A stretch of DNA of 64,000 nucleotides from Ornithinibacillus bavariensis (GTDB lineage: Bacteria; Bacillota; Bacilli; Bacillales; Amphibacillaceae): the NCBI RefSeq assembly GCF_050433565.1, contig NZ_JBNPWZ010000001.1, positions 186,001 to 250,000 of the forward strand. Direction: 5' to 3'. Every line of letters begins with the position of its first letter. The stretch's first letter is position 1. The position numbers and the translations under genes were made by a program. This document shows positions 16,770 through 25,926 of the stretch, piece after piece. The notes under the pieces are model-generated. The model worked only from the letters and a program-made list of their open reading frames with translations. It ran no database searches and was not told the origin of the DNA.

Positions 16770-18005
16770 ATGGAACATTTAAAACAAACAGATAATGAAT
16801 TATTAGAAGCAATCCTAGCGGAAAAGAAACGCCAACAAACTAAAATCGAACTAATTGCATCTGAAAACTTCGTGTCAGAATCGGTAATGGAGGCAATGGG
16901 ATCTGTTTTAACTAATAAGTATGCAGAAGGATACCCTGGAAAGCGTTACTATGGAGGCTGTGAATTTGTAGATGTTGTTGAAAATCTTGCTCGTGATCGT
17001 GCAAAAGAATTATTTGGTGCGGAGCATGCTAATGTTCAACCACATTCTGGTGCACAGGCTAATATGGCAGTCTATTTTTCTATAGTAAAGCCAGGTGATA
17101 CAATTCTTGGAATGAATCTAAGTCATGGCGGTCACCTAACCCATGGAAGCCCTGTGAACTTTAGTGGCTCCCTATATAATTTCGTTGATTACGGTGTTGA
17201 AAAGGAAACAGAACAGTTAAACTATGATGTTGTTTTAGAAAAAGCAAAAGAAGTGAAGCCTAAATTAATTGTAGCTGGTGCTAGTGCCTATTCTAGAACC
17301 CTTGACTTTGCTAAATTCCGAGAAATTGCTGATGCGGTTGGAGCATACCTAATGGTAGATATGGCTCATATTGCTGGTCTTGTTGCAGCTGGTCTACATC
17401 CAAATCCAGTGCCTTATGCTGATTTTGTTACAACAACTACTCATAAAACATTAAGAGGACCTCGTGGTGGAATGATTTTATGTAAGGAAGAACATGCGAA
17501 GAAAATTGATAAGGCAGTATTCCCTGGCATGCAAGGTGGTCCACTAATGCATGTAATCGCCGCAAAAGCAACTGCATTTAAAGAAGCTTTATCCGATGAA
17601 TTTAAAGAATACTGTAAACAAATTATCCGAAATGCAAAAGTTCTTGGAGAAGCTTTAGTTGCAGAAGGCATCCGAGTAGTATCTGGTGGTACTGATAACC
17701 ATTTATTATTATTAGATGTTACACCACTAGGCATTACCGGAAAGGTTGCTGAGCATGTATTGGACGAAATCGGAATTACAGTAAATAAAAACACCATTCC
17801 ATTTGACACCGAGAGCCCATTTGTAACTAGCGGAATCCGTATTGGAACACCTGCTGTCACAACTCGTGGCTTTAAAGAAGAAGAGATGCGTGAAATTGCA
17901 AGCATCATTTCCATGACATTAAAAAACCATGAAAACGAAGAAATTCTTAACGAGGCTGCTAACCGCGTACTAGCCTTAACAGAAAAATCACCTTTGTATG
18001 TATAA
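16770..18005 (+). CDS. glyA: serine hydroxymethyltransferase
   Basis: PLP enzyme converting serine and tetrahydrofolate to glycine and methylene-THF, the main source of one-carbon units. 411 residues. The PLP lysine lies in TTTTHKTLRGPRGG (about residue 226); SENFVS, YAEGYPGKRYYGGCE and HSGAQAN are visible. A strong RBS AGGGAGG precedes ATG 16770, and the gap from ywlG is too short for a long riboswitch leader. A terminator hairpin follows. Confidence 0.98.
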   Translation: MEHLKQTDNELLEAILAEKKRQQTKIELIASENFVSESVMEAMGSVLTNKYAEGYPGKRYYGGCEFVDVVENLARDRAKELFGAEHANVQPHSGAQANMAVYFSIVKPGDTILGMNLSHGGHLTHGSPVNFSGSLYNFVDYGVEKETEQLNYDVVLEKAKEVKPKLIVAGASAYSRTLDFAKFREIADAVGAYLMVDMAHIAGLVAAGLHPNPVPYADFVTTTTHKTLRGPRGGMILCKEEHAKKIDKAVFPGMQGGPLMHVIAAKATAFKEALSDEFKEYCKQIIRNAKVLGEALVAEGIRVVSGGTDNHLLLLDVTPLGITGKVAEHVLDEIGITVNKNTIPFDTESPFVTSGIRIGTPAVTTRGFKEEEMREIASIISMTLKNHENEEILNEAANRVLALTEKSPLYV

Positions 18006-18015
18006 AATGATAGAG

Positions 18016-18045
18016 AGGGCACCTGTTATGGTGTCCTTTATTTGT
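18016..18045 (+). terminator. terminator after glyA
   Basis: AGGGCACC (18016-18023) pairs with GGTGTCCT (18030-18037) with one G-T pair, followed by a T-rich tail. Confidence 0.8.
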
Positions 18046-18100
18046 TTATAAGACGGTAAATAAGTATAAATTAGTCTATTGCTTACACGGTATATGGAAG

Positions 18101-18180
18101 TGGTCACATTGTTATGAAATTCGGAGATAGTATCAAAGTGTGGTCATATCGTTATGAATTTCGACAAAATCGTTTCAAAG
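18101..18180. repeat. degenerate tandem repeat, two units of about 40 bp
   Basis: Unit 1 (18101-18138) and unit 2 (18141-18180) both begin TGGTCA-AT--GTTATGAA and end CAAAG; the first 23 positions differ at only a few places. This makes up most of the 345-base gap between glyA and upp. A 72-codon open frame crosses it without an RBS and is not supported as a gene. Confidence 0.65.
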
Positions 18181-18390
18181 CTCAGAGCTCACTTATACAG
18201 ATTGGGAACATACTTCTGAAACGTATTCACAAATCCTCCATAACATCTCCTAACCAAAAAAATCTTTTAAATAGCGTGATCCTGAAAATAAACTTCTGTC
18301 TACTTTATATTCCAGACCTTAGCCTTGAATAAGTCTTATTTTTTCTGTACAATTTTAAAGATGTAAATAAAAAGAAGGAGTGACCGCTAA

Positions 18391-19020
18391 ATGGGAAATG
18401 TACATGTTCTAGATCATCCGTTAATCCAACATAAATTGTCTTATATTCGAGATAAGAATACAGGAACGAAGGAGTTCCGGGAATTAGTGGATGAGGTAGC
18501 AATGCTTATGGCATTTGAAATTACGCGTGATTTGCCACTTGAGGAAACAACGATAGAAACACCTGTTACAACAATGAAGACCAAAGTGCTTGCTGGTAAA
18601 AAAATTGGTTTAATACCAATTTTGCGTGCGGGGCTTGGTATGACAGATGGAATGGTGAAATTAATTCCTGCTGCAAAGGTAGGACATGTCGGTTTATATC
18701 GTGATCCAGAAACACTGAAGCCAGTAGAATATTACATAAAATTGCCTTCTGATATTCATGAGCGTGAGCTAATCGTGATTGATCCAATGCTTGCAACTGG
18801 AGGATCTGCTAGTGATGCAATCGAATCATTGAAAAAGCGAGGAGCTAAAAATATTCGTCTAATGTGTTTAATCGGAGCTCCAGAAGGTGTAGAAAAGATA
18901 AAAAATGAACATCCTGATGTGGATATTTATTTAGCGGCACTTGATGAAAAATTAGATGAACATGCGTATATTGTACCAGGACTAGGAGACGCTGGTGATC
19001 GCTTGTTTGGTACAAAATAA
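18391..19020 (+). CDS. upp: uracil phosphoribosyltransferase
   Basis: Pyrimidine salvage enzyme making UMP from uracil and PRPP, 209 residues. The PRPP-binding signature is IDPMLATGGSA (about 129-139), with ILRAGLGMTDG earlier and GDAGDRLFGT at the end. RBS AGAAGGAGTGA before ATG 18391. It is followed by mnaA after 23 bases, so the two are probably cotranscribed. Confidence 0.97.
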   Translation: MGNVHVLDHPLIQHKLSYIRDKNTGTKEFRELVDEVAMLMAFEITRDLPLEETTIETPVTTMKTKVLAGKKIGLIPILRAGLGMTDGMVKLIPAAKVGHVGLYRDPETLKPVEYYIKLPSDIHERELIVIDPMLATGGSASDAIESLKKRGAKNIRLMCLIGAPEGVEKIKNEHPDVDIYLAALDEKLDEHAYIVPGLGDAGDRLFGTK

Positions 19021-19043
19021 TTAGCTTATCGGAGAGGAAAAGG

Positions 19044-20162
19044 ATGCCAAAACGCATTAAGGTTATGACTATTTTTGGGACAAGGCCAGAAGCAATTAAG
19101 ATGGCTCCACTTGTTCTTGAACTTAAAAATCGACCAGAAGAGTTTGAAACCATTGTGACAGTAACAGCTCAGCATCGGGAAATGCTAGATCAGGTTTTAG
19201 AAATTTTTAACATTACGCCTGATTTTGATTTGAATATCATGAAACCAAATCAATCTCTTGCACAAATTACAACTCGTGCACTGGAAGGCTTGGACGAAGT
19301 GATGAAAGAAACAAAACCAGACATAGTCCTAGTACATGGGGATACAAGTACAACTTTTGCCGGATCACTTGCTGCTTATTACAATCAAATTGCCGTCGGA
19401 CACGTGGAAGCTGGTTTAAGGACATGGAATAAATATTCTCCATATCCTGAAGAAATGAATCGTCAGTTAACAGGTATTTTAACAGATTTACATTTTGCTC
19501 CTACTGAAAAATCCAAGAATAATTTATTGGAAGAAAATAAGTCTGAAGCACACATCTATGTAACTGGTAATACGGCAATTGATGCATTAAAAACTACTGT
19601 AAATGCATCTTATTCCCATCCGATATTAGAGGCACTTGGCGAAAAACGTCTCGTCCTTTTAACAGCACATCGTAGAGAAAATCAGGGAAGTAATATGCAA
19701 CAAATGTTTCGTGCGATTAAACGGTTAGTGGAAAAACATGAAGATATCCAAGTGGTGTATCCTGTTCATTTAAATCCAGTTGTACAAGAAACTGCGAATG
19801 AAATACTCGGGAATAATAAGCAAATACAGCTAATTGAACCACTTGATGTCGTTGACTTCCATAATTTTGCAGCACATTCCTACTTGATTTTAACTGATTC
19901 GGGTGGTGTTCAGGAAGAAGCGCCTTCACTTGGTGTACCTGTTCTTGTGCTTCGAGATACAACAGAGCGTCCAGAGGGAATTGAAGCAGGTACCCTAAAG
20001 CTAGCAGGAACCGATGAAGATACTATATTTAAATTGGCTGATGAATTATTAACGAATCAAGCTTTACACGATCAAATGGCTAAAGCATCCAATCCTTATG
20101 GAGATGGAAAAGCAACTCGACGTATTGCCGATGCGATTTTGAATTATTTCCATACACTCTAA
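19044..20162 (+). CDS. mnaA: UDP-N-acetylglucosamine 2-epimerase
   Basis: Cytoplasmic epimerase making UDP-ManNAc for teichoic acid linkage units or other surface polymers. 372 residues. Family motifs are FGTRPEAIKMAPLV, VHGDTSTTFAG, HVEAGLRTW, TAHRRENQG and TDSGGVQEEAPSLG. It is in another place in B. subtilis but here follows upp directly. Strong GGAGAGGAAAAGG RBS. A perfect terminator follows. Confidence 0.95.
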   Translation: MPKRIKVMTIFGTRPEAIKMAPLVLELKNRPEEFETIVTVTAQHREMLDQVLEIFNITPDFDLNIMKPNQSLAQITTRALEGLDEVMKETKPDIVLVHGDTSTTFAGSLAAYYNQIAVGHVEAGLRTWNKYSPYPEEMNRQLTGILTDLHFAPTEKSKNNLLEENKSEAHIYVTGNTAIDALKTTVNASYSHPILEALGEKRLVLLTAHRRENQGSNMQQMFRAIKRLVEKHEDIQVVYPVHLNPVVQETANEILGNNKQIQLIEPLDVVDFHNFAAHSYLILTDSGGVQEEAPSLGVPVLVLRDTTERPEGIEAGTLKLAGTDEDTIFKLADELLTNQALHDQMAKASNPYGDGKATRRIADAILNYFHTL

Positions 20163-20170
20163 GATATAAA

Positions 20171-20210
20171 GGCTGATTTCCAGAAAAGTGTTCTGGAAAT
20201 CAGCCTTTTC
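20171..20210 (+). terminator. terminator after mnaA
   Basis: Perfect 15-bp stem GGCTGATTTCCAGAA (20171-20185) / TTCTGGAAATCAGCC (20191-20205), followed by TTTTC. Confidence 0.92.
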
Positions 20211-20285
20211 ATATAAGGGAGTTAAGCAACGTTATGTATGTTTCCCGTCTATACAACAAATACTAGGAGGATAGGAGGGGAAAAT

Positions 20286-22523
20286 ATGCGTATTATGCGA
20301 AGTGTGTTGTTAATAATGTTGTACATAGCAGTTATGGGGATTAACCCAACGAGCGCAAATCCAGATGAAAAACAACAATCCATCATTATTGAAGTAGAAG
20401 GAAATCCGATGGAGCATAAGAAATACCTAGAAAAATATTATCCTTTTATCAATGTAGTTGCCACCTATACAAAATTATTCAAAGGTATAGCCTTACAAGG
20501 TTCACCTAAGGATTTAGAAAAAATGGGAACCCTAAGCTTTGTGAAGGCTATCCATTCCGTACAAACATATAATACGCAACAATGGTTTCAACATGAACAA
20601 GATGGAGTAAACCCTGAACCTGTAAATTCTATTGATGAACTGTTAAAGGATAATCCAGATATTGTAATACCAGAAGCACTTAATAATACTGAATATACGG
20701 GAAAAGGTGTTGTTGTTGGTGTAGTTGATACCGGGGTGGACTATAACCACCAAGACTTAAAGCTGAACTATACAGGTGGTTATGATTTAGTAGATTTAGA
20801 TGATGATCCAATGGAAACACTTGAGGCAGAAGGCATGCCAACACAGCATGGAAGTCATGTAGCGGGAATTATCGCGGCAAATGGAGCAATGAAGGGAGTT
20901 GCACCGAATGCGGAAATTCGTGCTTATCGCGCACTTGGCCCTGGTGGAAGCGGAACCTCCGTTCAGGTTATCGCTGCTATGGAGCAGGCAGTAAAGGATG
21001 GGGTAGATGTTATTAATCTTTCCCTTGGTAATTCCGTTAATGGACCTGATTATCCAACTAGTGTAGCAGTGAATCGTGCAAGCGAGCTTGGTGTAGCTGT
21101 TGTGATTGCAAATGGAAATAGTGGTCCAGATAATTGGACGGTAGGTGCCCCAGCAACTGCATCAAAAGCCCTTGCTGTAGGAGCTTTTGCTAACGCGCAA
21201 ACCATCCCAATACTATCTCCTGCCTTTGAGGATAAAAAAATACCGATTAATCCAATGGTGGGATCCGTTCCTTGGAGACTTTCAAAGGATTATGAAATAG
21301 CTCTTGGAAATGCAGCAGATTTAGATAGAAAAATAGCTCTCATTCAACGTGGAAAAATTCCCTTCTATGATTTAGCCAAACAAGCAGAAGAAAAAGGCGC
21401 GATTGCCGCGATTATATATAACAATGAGGACGACCCATTTCAAGGTGCAATTACGAATGATGAACAACCAGTTAAGATTCCAGTTATCTCACTATCTAAA
21501 AAAGATGGTGAATGGCTGAAAAAGTACATGGAGGAAAACAAACATCCATACATTGAAACAATCTATGAAAAAACAGAAGACGGTATTGCAGCCTTTAGCT
21601 CCAGAGGACCAGTTACCATTAACTGGGAAATAAAACCGGATATACTCGCACCTGGAACAAATATATTAAGCACTGTCCCAGGAGGTTATTTACCATTACA
21701 GGGTACAAGTATGGCAGCACCACATGTATCAGGAGTTATCGCACTGATGAAGGAAGCACATCCTAGCTGGAGCAATCAAAAAATCTTTGGTGCGATTAAA
21801 ACAACTGCTATTAGGGTAAATGACAGTAAAGGAACCCCATTAGAGCCAATTGTTCAAGGGATGGGAAAAATTAATCCAAAAGACGCGATAAATGCACCGG
21901 TCATTATATATAATCCATCAATTGCATTTGGGAAAATTAACGATTACCGAGAAGAACAAACCGTAATGCTCACAATTGAAAACACTTCCAATAAAACAAG
22001 AAGTTTTTCCTTTCATGTTCCTAAAAAGGAAAAAGGTCTCCACTGGAATTTACCTCTTTCTTTTACAGTGAAAGCAGGTGAGAAAAGAGACATTCCTGTT
22101 AAGCTTGGAATAACCTCTCCACTTCTGGACAAAGGGATACATCAAGGGTGGCTAGAGTTGCAATCAGAAAAGAATTCCTACCACCTTCCTTATTTATTTA
22201 TAAATGAAACAGCTGATTATCCGAAGGCAGTAGGATTCGAATTTACACTTAAACCTTTTTCAGAGGAAGAATTTATCTACAGACTATATCTTACAGAAGA
22301 GACTCAGAATGTAGATGTGGAGCTATATGATCCACAGACCTTAATTTTCGATAGAACCTTATTCCACCTGGAGGATACCAAGATAGGGTTGAATGAAGGG
22401 TATGTAGAAAAAAGGAAGCTCGGAAAACCTGGTAATTATTTAGCCGTGATTACTGTTCAATTGGAAGATGGAACGTATGAAAGCTATGAAACAGAATTGG
22501 TGATTGAACCTGGTAGTAATTGA
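20286..22523 (+). CDS. secreted S8 subtilisin-family serine protease (Vpr-like)
   Basis: A secreted protease of 745 residues. From the chosen start (ATG 20286, after GGAGGATAGGAGGGG) there is a signal peptide (about 1-24), an I9-type propeptide (about 30-95), then the catalytic domain with Asp about 146 (VVDTGVD), His about 188 (HGSHVAG), oxyanion Asn in IANGNSGP and Ser about 474 (GTSMAAPHVSG). A protease-associated domain is inserted before the serine (about 330-420), as in Vpr-type enzymes. The C-terminal third resembles beta-sandwich domains. It stands alone, flanked by the mnaA terminator and the long ATP operon leader. Confidence 0.93.
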   Translation: MRIMRSVLLIMLYIAVMGINPTSANPDEKQQSIIIEVEGNPMEHKKYLEKYYPFINVVATYTKLFKGIALQGSPKDLEKMGTLSFVKAIHSVQTYNTQQWFQHEQDGVNPEPVNSIDELLKDNPDIVIPEALNNTEYTGKGVVVGVVDTGVDYNHQDLKLNYTGGYDLVDLDDDPMETLEAEGMPTQHGSHVAGIIAANGAMKGVAPNAEIRAYRALGPGGSGTSVQVIAAMEQAVKDGVDVINLSLGNSVNGPDYPTSVAVNRASELGVAVVIANGNSGPDNWTVGAPATASKALAVGAFANAQTIPILSPAFEDKKIPINPMVGSVPWRLSKDYEIALGNAADLDRKIALIQRGKIPFYDLAKQAEEKGAIAAIIYNNEDDPFQGAITNDEQPVKIPVISLSKKDGEWLKKYMEENKHPYIETIYEKTEDGIAAFSSRGPVTINWEIKPDILAPGTNILSTVPGGYLPLQGTSMAAPHVSGVIALMKEAHPSWSNQKIFGAIKTTAIRVNDSKGTPLEPIVQGMGKINPKDAINAPVIIYNPSIAFGKINDYREEQTVMLTIENTSNKTRSFSFHVPKKEKGLHWNLPLSFTVKAGEKRDIPVKLGITSPLLDKGIHQGWLELQSEKNSYHLPYLFINETADYPKAVGFEFTLKPFSEEEFIYRLYLTEETQNVDVELYDPQTLIFDRTLFHLEDTKIGLNEGYVEKRKLGKPGNYLAVITVQLEDGTYESYETELVIEPGSN

Positions 22524-22594
22524 TAAAATAAGTAGTTAAGGCGTTTTAAATAACCTTTTGGAAACAAACAGAGTACGGAGTATATCCAAGAAAA

Positions 22595-22633
22595 TTCGGC
22601 CGAACTTCGCTGGATCACAGCGGAGTCGCCGAA
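22595..22633. repeat. GC-rich two-part hairpin, REP-like
   Basis: Outer arms TTCGGC (22595-22600) / GCCGAA (22628-22633) and inner arms CTTCGCTG (22605-22612) / CAGCGGAG (22618-22625) with one G-T pair and a 5-base loop. Its composition is unlike the AT-rich surroundings, suggesting a small dispersed palindromic element or remnant. Confidence 0.6.
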
Positions 22634-22948
22634 CTCATGATGAAAATAGCTGGCCTCTCCTTACATGTGCTTAGCAGTATAATTGCCCCATGCCTCAACA
22701 TGACTACCCGAATGGCACTGCAAACATAATAGGAGAATCATAATCTAAACAAAAATTAAATATTTCTCCATTCCTAGATTGAATGCTTAACTGAGACACT
22801 TTCGTTCACAAAACTGTCACTAACTGGAACTCGTTATTCCTATATAATAAATGTAAGTAATATTCATCACAGGCAATCCTATTTGAAGGTTAATTGACTG
22901 GACAAAAATTGGTAGGCGTGAAATATGTCAAAATTCCTTGGATATCAA

Positions 22949-22978
22949 TTGACAAGTTAACGCTTGCTAGGGTAAACT
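22949..22978 (+). promoter_or_regulatory. candidate promoter of the atp operon
   Basis: TTGACA (22949-22954), 18-bp spacer, TAAACT (22973-22978). A second consensus TATAAT at 23009-23014 lacks a proper -35. The leader before atpZ would exceed 100 nt. Confidence 0.45.
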
Positions 22979-23000
22979 GACTTAGTGTGGAATGATAGGG

Positions 23001-23061
23001 TTTTCAAGTATAATTTGGTAGTTCTGTCTTGATTTTTTACATACCTTCACATACTTGAAAA
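23001..23061. promoter_or_regulatory. inverted repeat in the atp leader
   Basis: Perfect 11-bp arms TTTTCAAGTAT (23001-23011) and ATACTTGAAAA (23051-23061), 39 bases apart, 50 bases before atpZ. It could be a looped operator or a leader RNA stem; no T run follows. Confidence 0.55.
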
Positions 23062-23109
23062 TTTATTGAAATGTAACCCCAGTAATCTCTTACTAGAGGA
23101 GGTTTTCGT

Positions 23110-23325
23110 ATGGGGATTAAACCACAAAAAGCAATTGTGTTAGCAAGTGCGGTTTCTGCTAATTTAGCAGGTGGAACGATTCTAGGAATATTTTCTGGTA
23201 TCTATCTCGATAAACTAGTTTCCTCAAAACCAATTTTCACAATAATTGGTTTATTACTAGGGCTAGCAGCCGGAATCTATGGAATGGTTGCAACTGTTAA
23301 GAAATTTACGGAAGCGGGAGAGTAA
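23110..23325 (+). CDS. AtpZ-type ATP synthase accessory protein
   Basis: A 71-residue protein with two hydrophobic helices (about 8-34 and 41-63), of the AtpZ/ATPase_gene1 family often found first in atp operons; it has been linked to assembly of the c-ring and to Mg2+ or Ca2+ passage. RBS AGAGGAGG before ATG 23110. Only three bases separate its stop from atpI. B. subtilis has only atpI here. Confidence 0.8.
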   Translation: MGIKPQKAIVLASAVSANLAGGTILGIFSGIYLDKLVSSKPIFTIIGLLLGLAAGIYGMVATVKKFTEAGE

Positions 23326-23328
23326 CAA

Positions 23329-23703
23329 ATGACAACCAATGAAATGATGATGACCCGTCAGCGTAAATGGATGCTCTATCTACTAGCGATATTCGTGCTT
23401 GGTGCAGGCTTTACTCCTTATATGCGTATTTTCCTCGGGCTTCTCTTGGGAAGCACCATTAGCTTCTACAATCTATATCTATTACAAAAGAAAACAATTG
23501 AATTTACAGAAGCAGTAGCAAAGAAAGAAAAGGCACGAGGAATAGGTACCATTTCAAGATTAGCAGCAGTTGCTTTAGCAGTCATTATTGCCCTTCGTTA
23601 TGAAGAGTATTTTCAAATGATTGCAGTGATAATTGGATTAATGACTTCTTATATAGTCATTATGATAGACTTTATTCTTTTTAAAAATAAGGATAGTGCT
23701 TGA
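23329..23703 (+). CDS. atpI: ATP synthase subunit I
   Basis: A 124-residue membrane protein with four hydrophobic helices, the AtpI chaperone-like subunit that helps assemble the Fo c-ring. Sequence similarity is low as usual for AtpI; the call rests on length, topology and its place directly before atpB. Translation is probably coupled to atpZ. Confidence 0.88.
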   Translation: MTTNEMMMTRQRKWMLYLLAIFVLGAGFTPYMRIFLGLLLGSTISFYNLYLLQKKTIEFTEAVAKKEKARGIGTISRLAAVALAVIIALRYEEYFQMIAVIIGLMTSYIVIMIDFILFKNKDSA

Positions 23704-23720
23704 AAGAGGGGTGAATAAGT

Positions 23721-24443
23721 ATGGATCATGGGGCACCGATAGTACATGACGTCTTTGGAATTAGCTGGCTTGATTTCAACTTGTCGAATGTATTTATGAT
23801 TATTGTAACATCATTAATTGTATTTGTTCTTTCGGTTTTAGGTGCTAGAAAGCTACAAATGAAACCAACTGGTGCTCAAAACGTGATGGAATGGATTCTA
23901 GATTTTGTTAAGGGAATCGTAAATGACACGATGGATTGGAAGACTGGTAAGCTATTCTTACCATTAGCACTAACACTATTTTCTTATATTCTAGTTGGTA
24001 ATATGCTTGGTGTTGTCACAAATGGAGTATATGAAAATAGCACTTGGTGGAAATCACCAACTGCCGATCCAGGTTTAACCCTAACATTAGCAGCTATGGT
24101 AATCGTCTTATCTCATTTCTATGGAATCAAACTGCGCGGTGGAAAAGAATATATCAAAGATTATTTTCGTCCACTACCGTTTTTATTTCCAATAAAACTA
24201 ATTGAAGAGTTTGCAAACACCTTGACACTAGGCTTGCGTCTATTTGGTAACCTATATGCCGGTGAGGTATTACTAGCATTATTAGTAGGCTTAACTTCAT
24301 CTGGAGTATTAGGATTTATAGGTGGGGCAATTCCATTCTTAGCATGGCAAGGATTCTCTGTATTTATTGGAGGAATCCAAGCATTTATCTTCACAATGCT
24401 ATCTATGGTTTACATTTCCCATAAGGTAAGTGAGGAACACTAA
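23721..24443 (+). CDS. atpB: ATP synthase Fo subunit a
   Basis: A 240-residue integral membrane subunit forming the proton half-channels. Helices alternate through the chain; the essential arginine lies in TLGLRLFGNLYAGEVLL (about residue 172), and FIGGIQAFIFTMLSMVYI ends the protein. RBS AGAGGGGTGA before ATG 23721. Confidence 0.97.
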   Translation: MDHGAPIVHDVFGISWLDFNLSNVFMIIVTSLIVFVLSVLGARKLQMKPTGAQNVMEWILDFVKGIVNDTMDWKTGKLFLPLALTLFSYILVGNMLGVVTNGVYENSTWWKSPTADPGLTLTLAAMVIVLSHFYGIKLRGGKEYIKDYFRPLPFLFPIKLIEEFANTLTLGLRLFGNLYAGEVLLALLVGLTSSGVLGFIGGAIPFLAWQGFSVFIGGIQAFIFTMLSMVYISHKVSEEH

Positions 24444-24530
24444 TTCATTAATTAACCAGTTTTAATAGTATTCTGTTAAAACCGGAAAATATTAAAAAAT
24501 TATTTATATATTATGAGGAGGATTTATATT

Positions 24531-24740
24531 ATGTCAGGAGCATTAGCAGCAGCAATAGCGGTAGGTTTAGCGGCACTTGGTGCAGGTATTGGTAACGGTT
24601 TAATCGTTAGTAAAACAGTAGAAGGAATCGCTCGTCAACCTGAGCTTAAAGGTTCACTTCAAACTACAATGTTCATTGGTGTAGGTCTAGTAGAGGCTAT
24701 GCCTATCATCGCAGTAGTTATCGCATTAATGGTAATGTAA
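24531..24740 (+). CDS. atpE: ATP synthase Fo subunit c
   Basis: A 69-residue proteolipid of the rotating c-ring: two transmembrane helices with the polar loop RQPE (about residue 40) and the ion-carrying glutamate in VGLVEAMP (about residue 54). No sodium-binding pattern is evident, so it is probably proton-driven. The start is ATG 24531 with GAGGAGG just before it; the upstream in-frame ATG overlaps that RBS. It is followed by a hairpin before atpF. Confidence 0.97.
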   Translation: MSGALAAAIAVGLAALGAGIGNGLIVSKTVEGIARQPELKGSLQTTMFIGVGLVEAMPIIAVVIALMVM

Positions 24741-24762
24741 TAATTTGATAATTAAACTTGAT

Positions 24763-24803
24763 AATGGCGAAGACTTTCCCATGAAACTTCGCCGTTGTTT
24801 TTA
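24763..24803 (+). terminator. hairpin between atpE and atpF
   Basis: AATGGCGAAG (24763-24772) pairs with CTTCGCCGTT (24787-24796) with one G-T pair and is followed by GTTTTTA. It looks like an internal attenuator or 3' stabiliser, which would raise atpE message over downstream genes. Confidence 0.65.
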
Positions 24804-24865
24804 CTAGAATGATTACGTGAACACTTTTGTTGATTGTTTGAATCAGGTTGAAAGGAGTGAATTCA

Positions 24866-25387
24866 GTGCAGGCATTCACTATATACTCGTCAGTAGTAAT
24901 CTGGGGATTCCATGTTGGTGACATGCTCGTTCAGCTATTTTTCTTCGCACTATTACTATTCCTAGTGAAAAAGTTCGCTTGGGGACCAGTAATGAACATG
25001 ATGAAAAAACGTGAAGAATATGTAGCGAATGAAATTGAAGCTGCAGAAAAGAGCCGTAAAGATGCTGAAAAGGCAGCAAAAGAAGCGGCAGATCAGTTAA
25101 AACAAACGAAATTAGAAGCACAAAAAATTATAGAAGATGCTAAAACTGCTGGTGTGAAGCAAGAGCAAGATATTATCGAATCAGCTCGCCAGGAAGCAGA
25201 TCGTATCAAAAAAGCAGCACAAGAAGAAATTCAAAACGAAAAAGAAAAAGCACTTCAAGCACTTCAAGATCAAGTTGCGTCCTTATCTGTTCTAATTGCA
25301 AGTAAGGTAATTGAAAAAGAACTAAGTGCACAAGATCAAGAAAAGTTAATCAATGACTATATTAAAGAGGTAGGAGAAGAGCGATGA
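24866..25387 (+). CDS. atpF: ATP synthase Fo subunit b
   Basis: A 173-residue peripheral-stalk subunit: an N-terminal membrane helix (about 14-35) and a long charged coiled coil rich in Ala, Glu and Lys. The start is GTG 24866, because AAAGGAG (24851-24857) lies 8 bases before it; the frame opens earlier at TTG 24848, inside that RBS region. The stop overlaps the start of atpH by four bases (ATGA). Confidence 0.95.
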   Translation: MQAFTIYSSVVIWGFHVGDMLVQLFFFALLLFLVKKFAWGPVMNMMKKREEYVANEIEAAEKSRKDAEKAAKEAADQLKQTKLEAQKIIEDAKTAGVKQEQDIIESARQEADRIKKAAQEEIQNEKEKALQALQDQVASLSVLIASKVIEKELSAQDQEKLINDYIKEVGEER

Positions 25388-25926
25388 GTGAAGCAGTAGT
25401 TGCCAAACGTTATGCAGATGCTCTTTTTCAACTCGGTAGTGGAAAAGCAACACTTAGTGAAATTACAGAAGAATTACGTGTTGTGAATCAGGTTTTTCAT
25501 GAGAATAGGGAGTTAAATGCATTCCTAATCCATCCACGTGTTACAAACGAAAAGAAGAGGTTATTCCTTGATGAAGTATTCAAAGGAGTTTCAGTCGACG
25601 TCTTAAACACATTAAAACTTCTAGTTGAACGTCATCGTATAGGAATTGTTTCTCAGATTGTTGATGCTTTTGTAGCACTTGTCAATGATGCTTCAGGAAT
25701 TGCACAAGGTAAAGTATATTCCGTTCGTAAGTTATCAGATGCAGAAAAAGCAGAGTTGGAAACCTCATTTGCAAAACGTCTTAATAAATCGGTGGTCAAG
25801 CTAGAAAATATTGTTGACCCATCCATTGTCGGTGGTATGAAGATCCGAATGGGAAACACCATTTACGATGGAACGATAAGTGGAAAATTACGACGCATTG
25901 AGCAAAATATGAAACTTGGCAGTTAG
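25384..25926 (+). CDS. atpH: ATP synthase F1 subunit delta
   Basis: A 180-residue subunit connecting the b stalk to the top of F1. It shows the family N-terminus VAKRYADALFQL and the C-terminal signature DPSIVGGMKIRMGNTIYDGTI. It overlaps atpF by 4 bp, a translational-coupling arrangement. Two hairpins separate it from atpA. Confidence 0.96.
   Translation: MSEAVVAKRYADALFQLGSGKATLSEITEELRVVNQVFHENRELNAFLIHPRVTNEKKRLFLDEVFKGVSVDVLNTLKLLVERHRIGIVSQIVDAFVALVNDASGIAQGKVYSVRKLSDAEKAELETSFAKRLNKSVVKLENIVDPSIVGGMKIRMGNTIYDGTISGKLRRIEQNMKLGS

Larger units (their letters stand above)
22524..23109. other. long non-coding region before the ATP synthase operon
   Basis: About 585 bases without a supported ORF. 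Contents: a GC-rich hairpin (22595-22633) in a segment richer in GC than its surroundings (about 22590-22740), a candidate promoter (22949-22978) and an 11-bp inverted repeat (23001-23061). No terminator for the preceding protease gene was recognised except possibly the GC-rich hairpin, which has no T run. Confidence 0.6.

Noticed and set aside
18114..18332. 72-codon ORF between glyA and upp
   Set aside because: No ribosome binding site, no recognisable family, and it runs across the degenerate tandem repeat.
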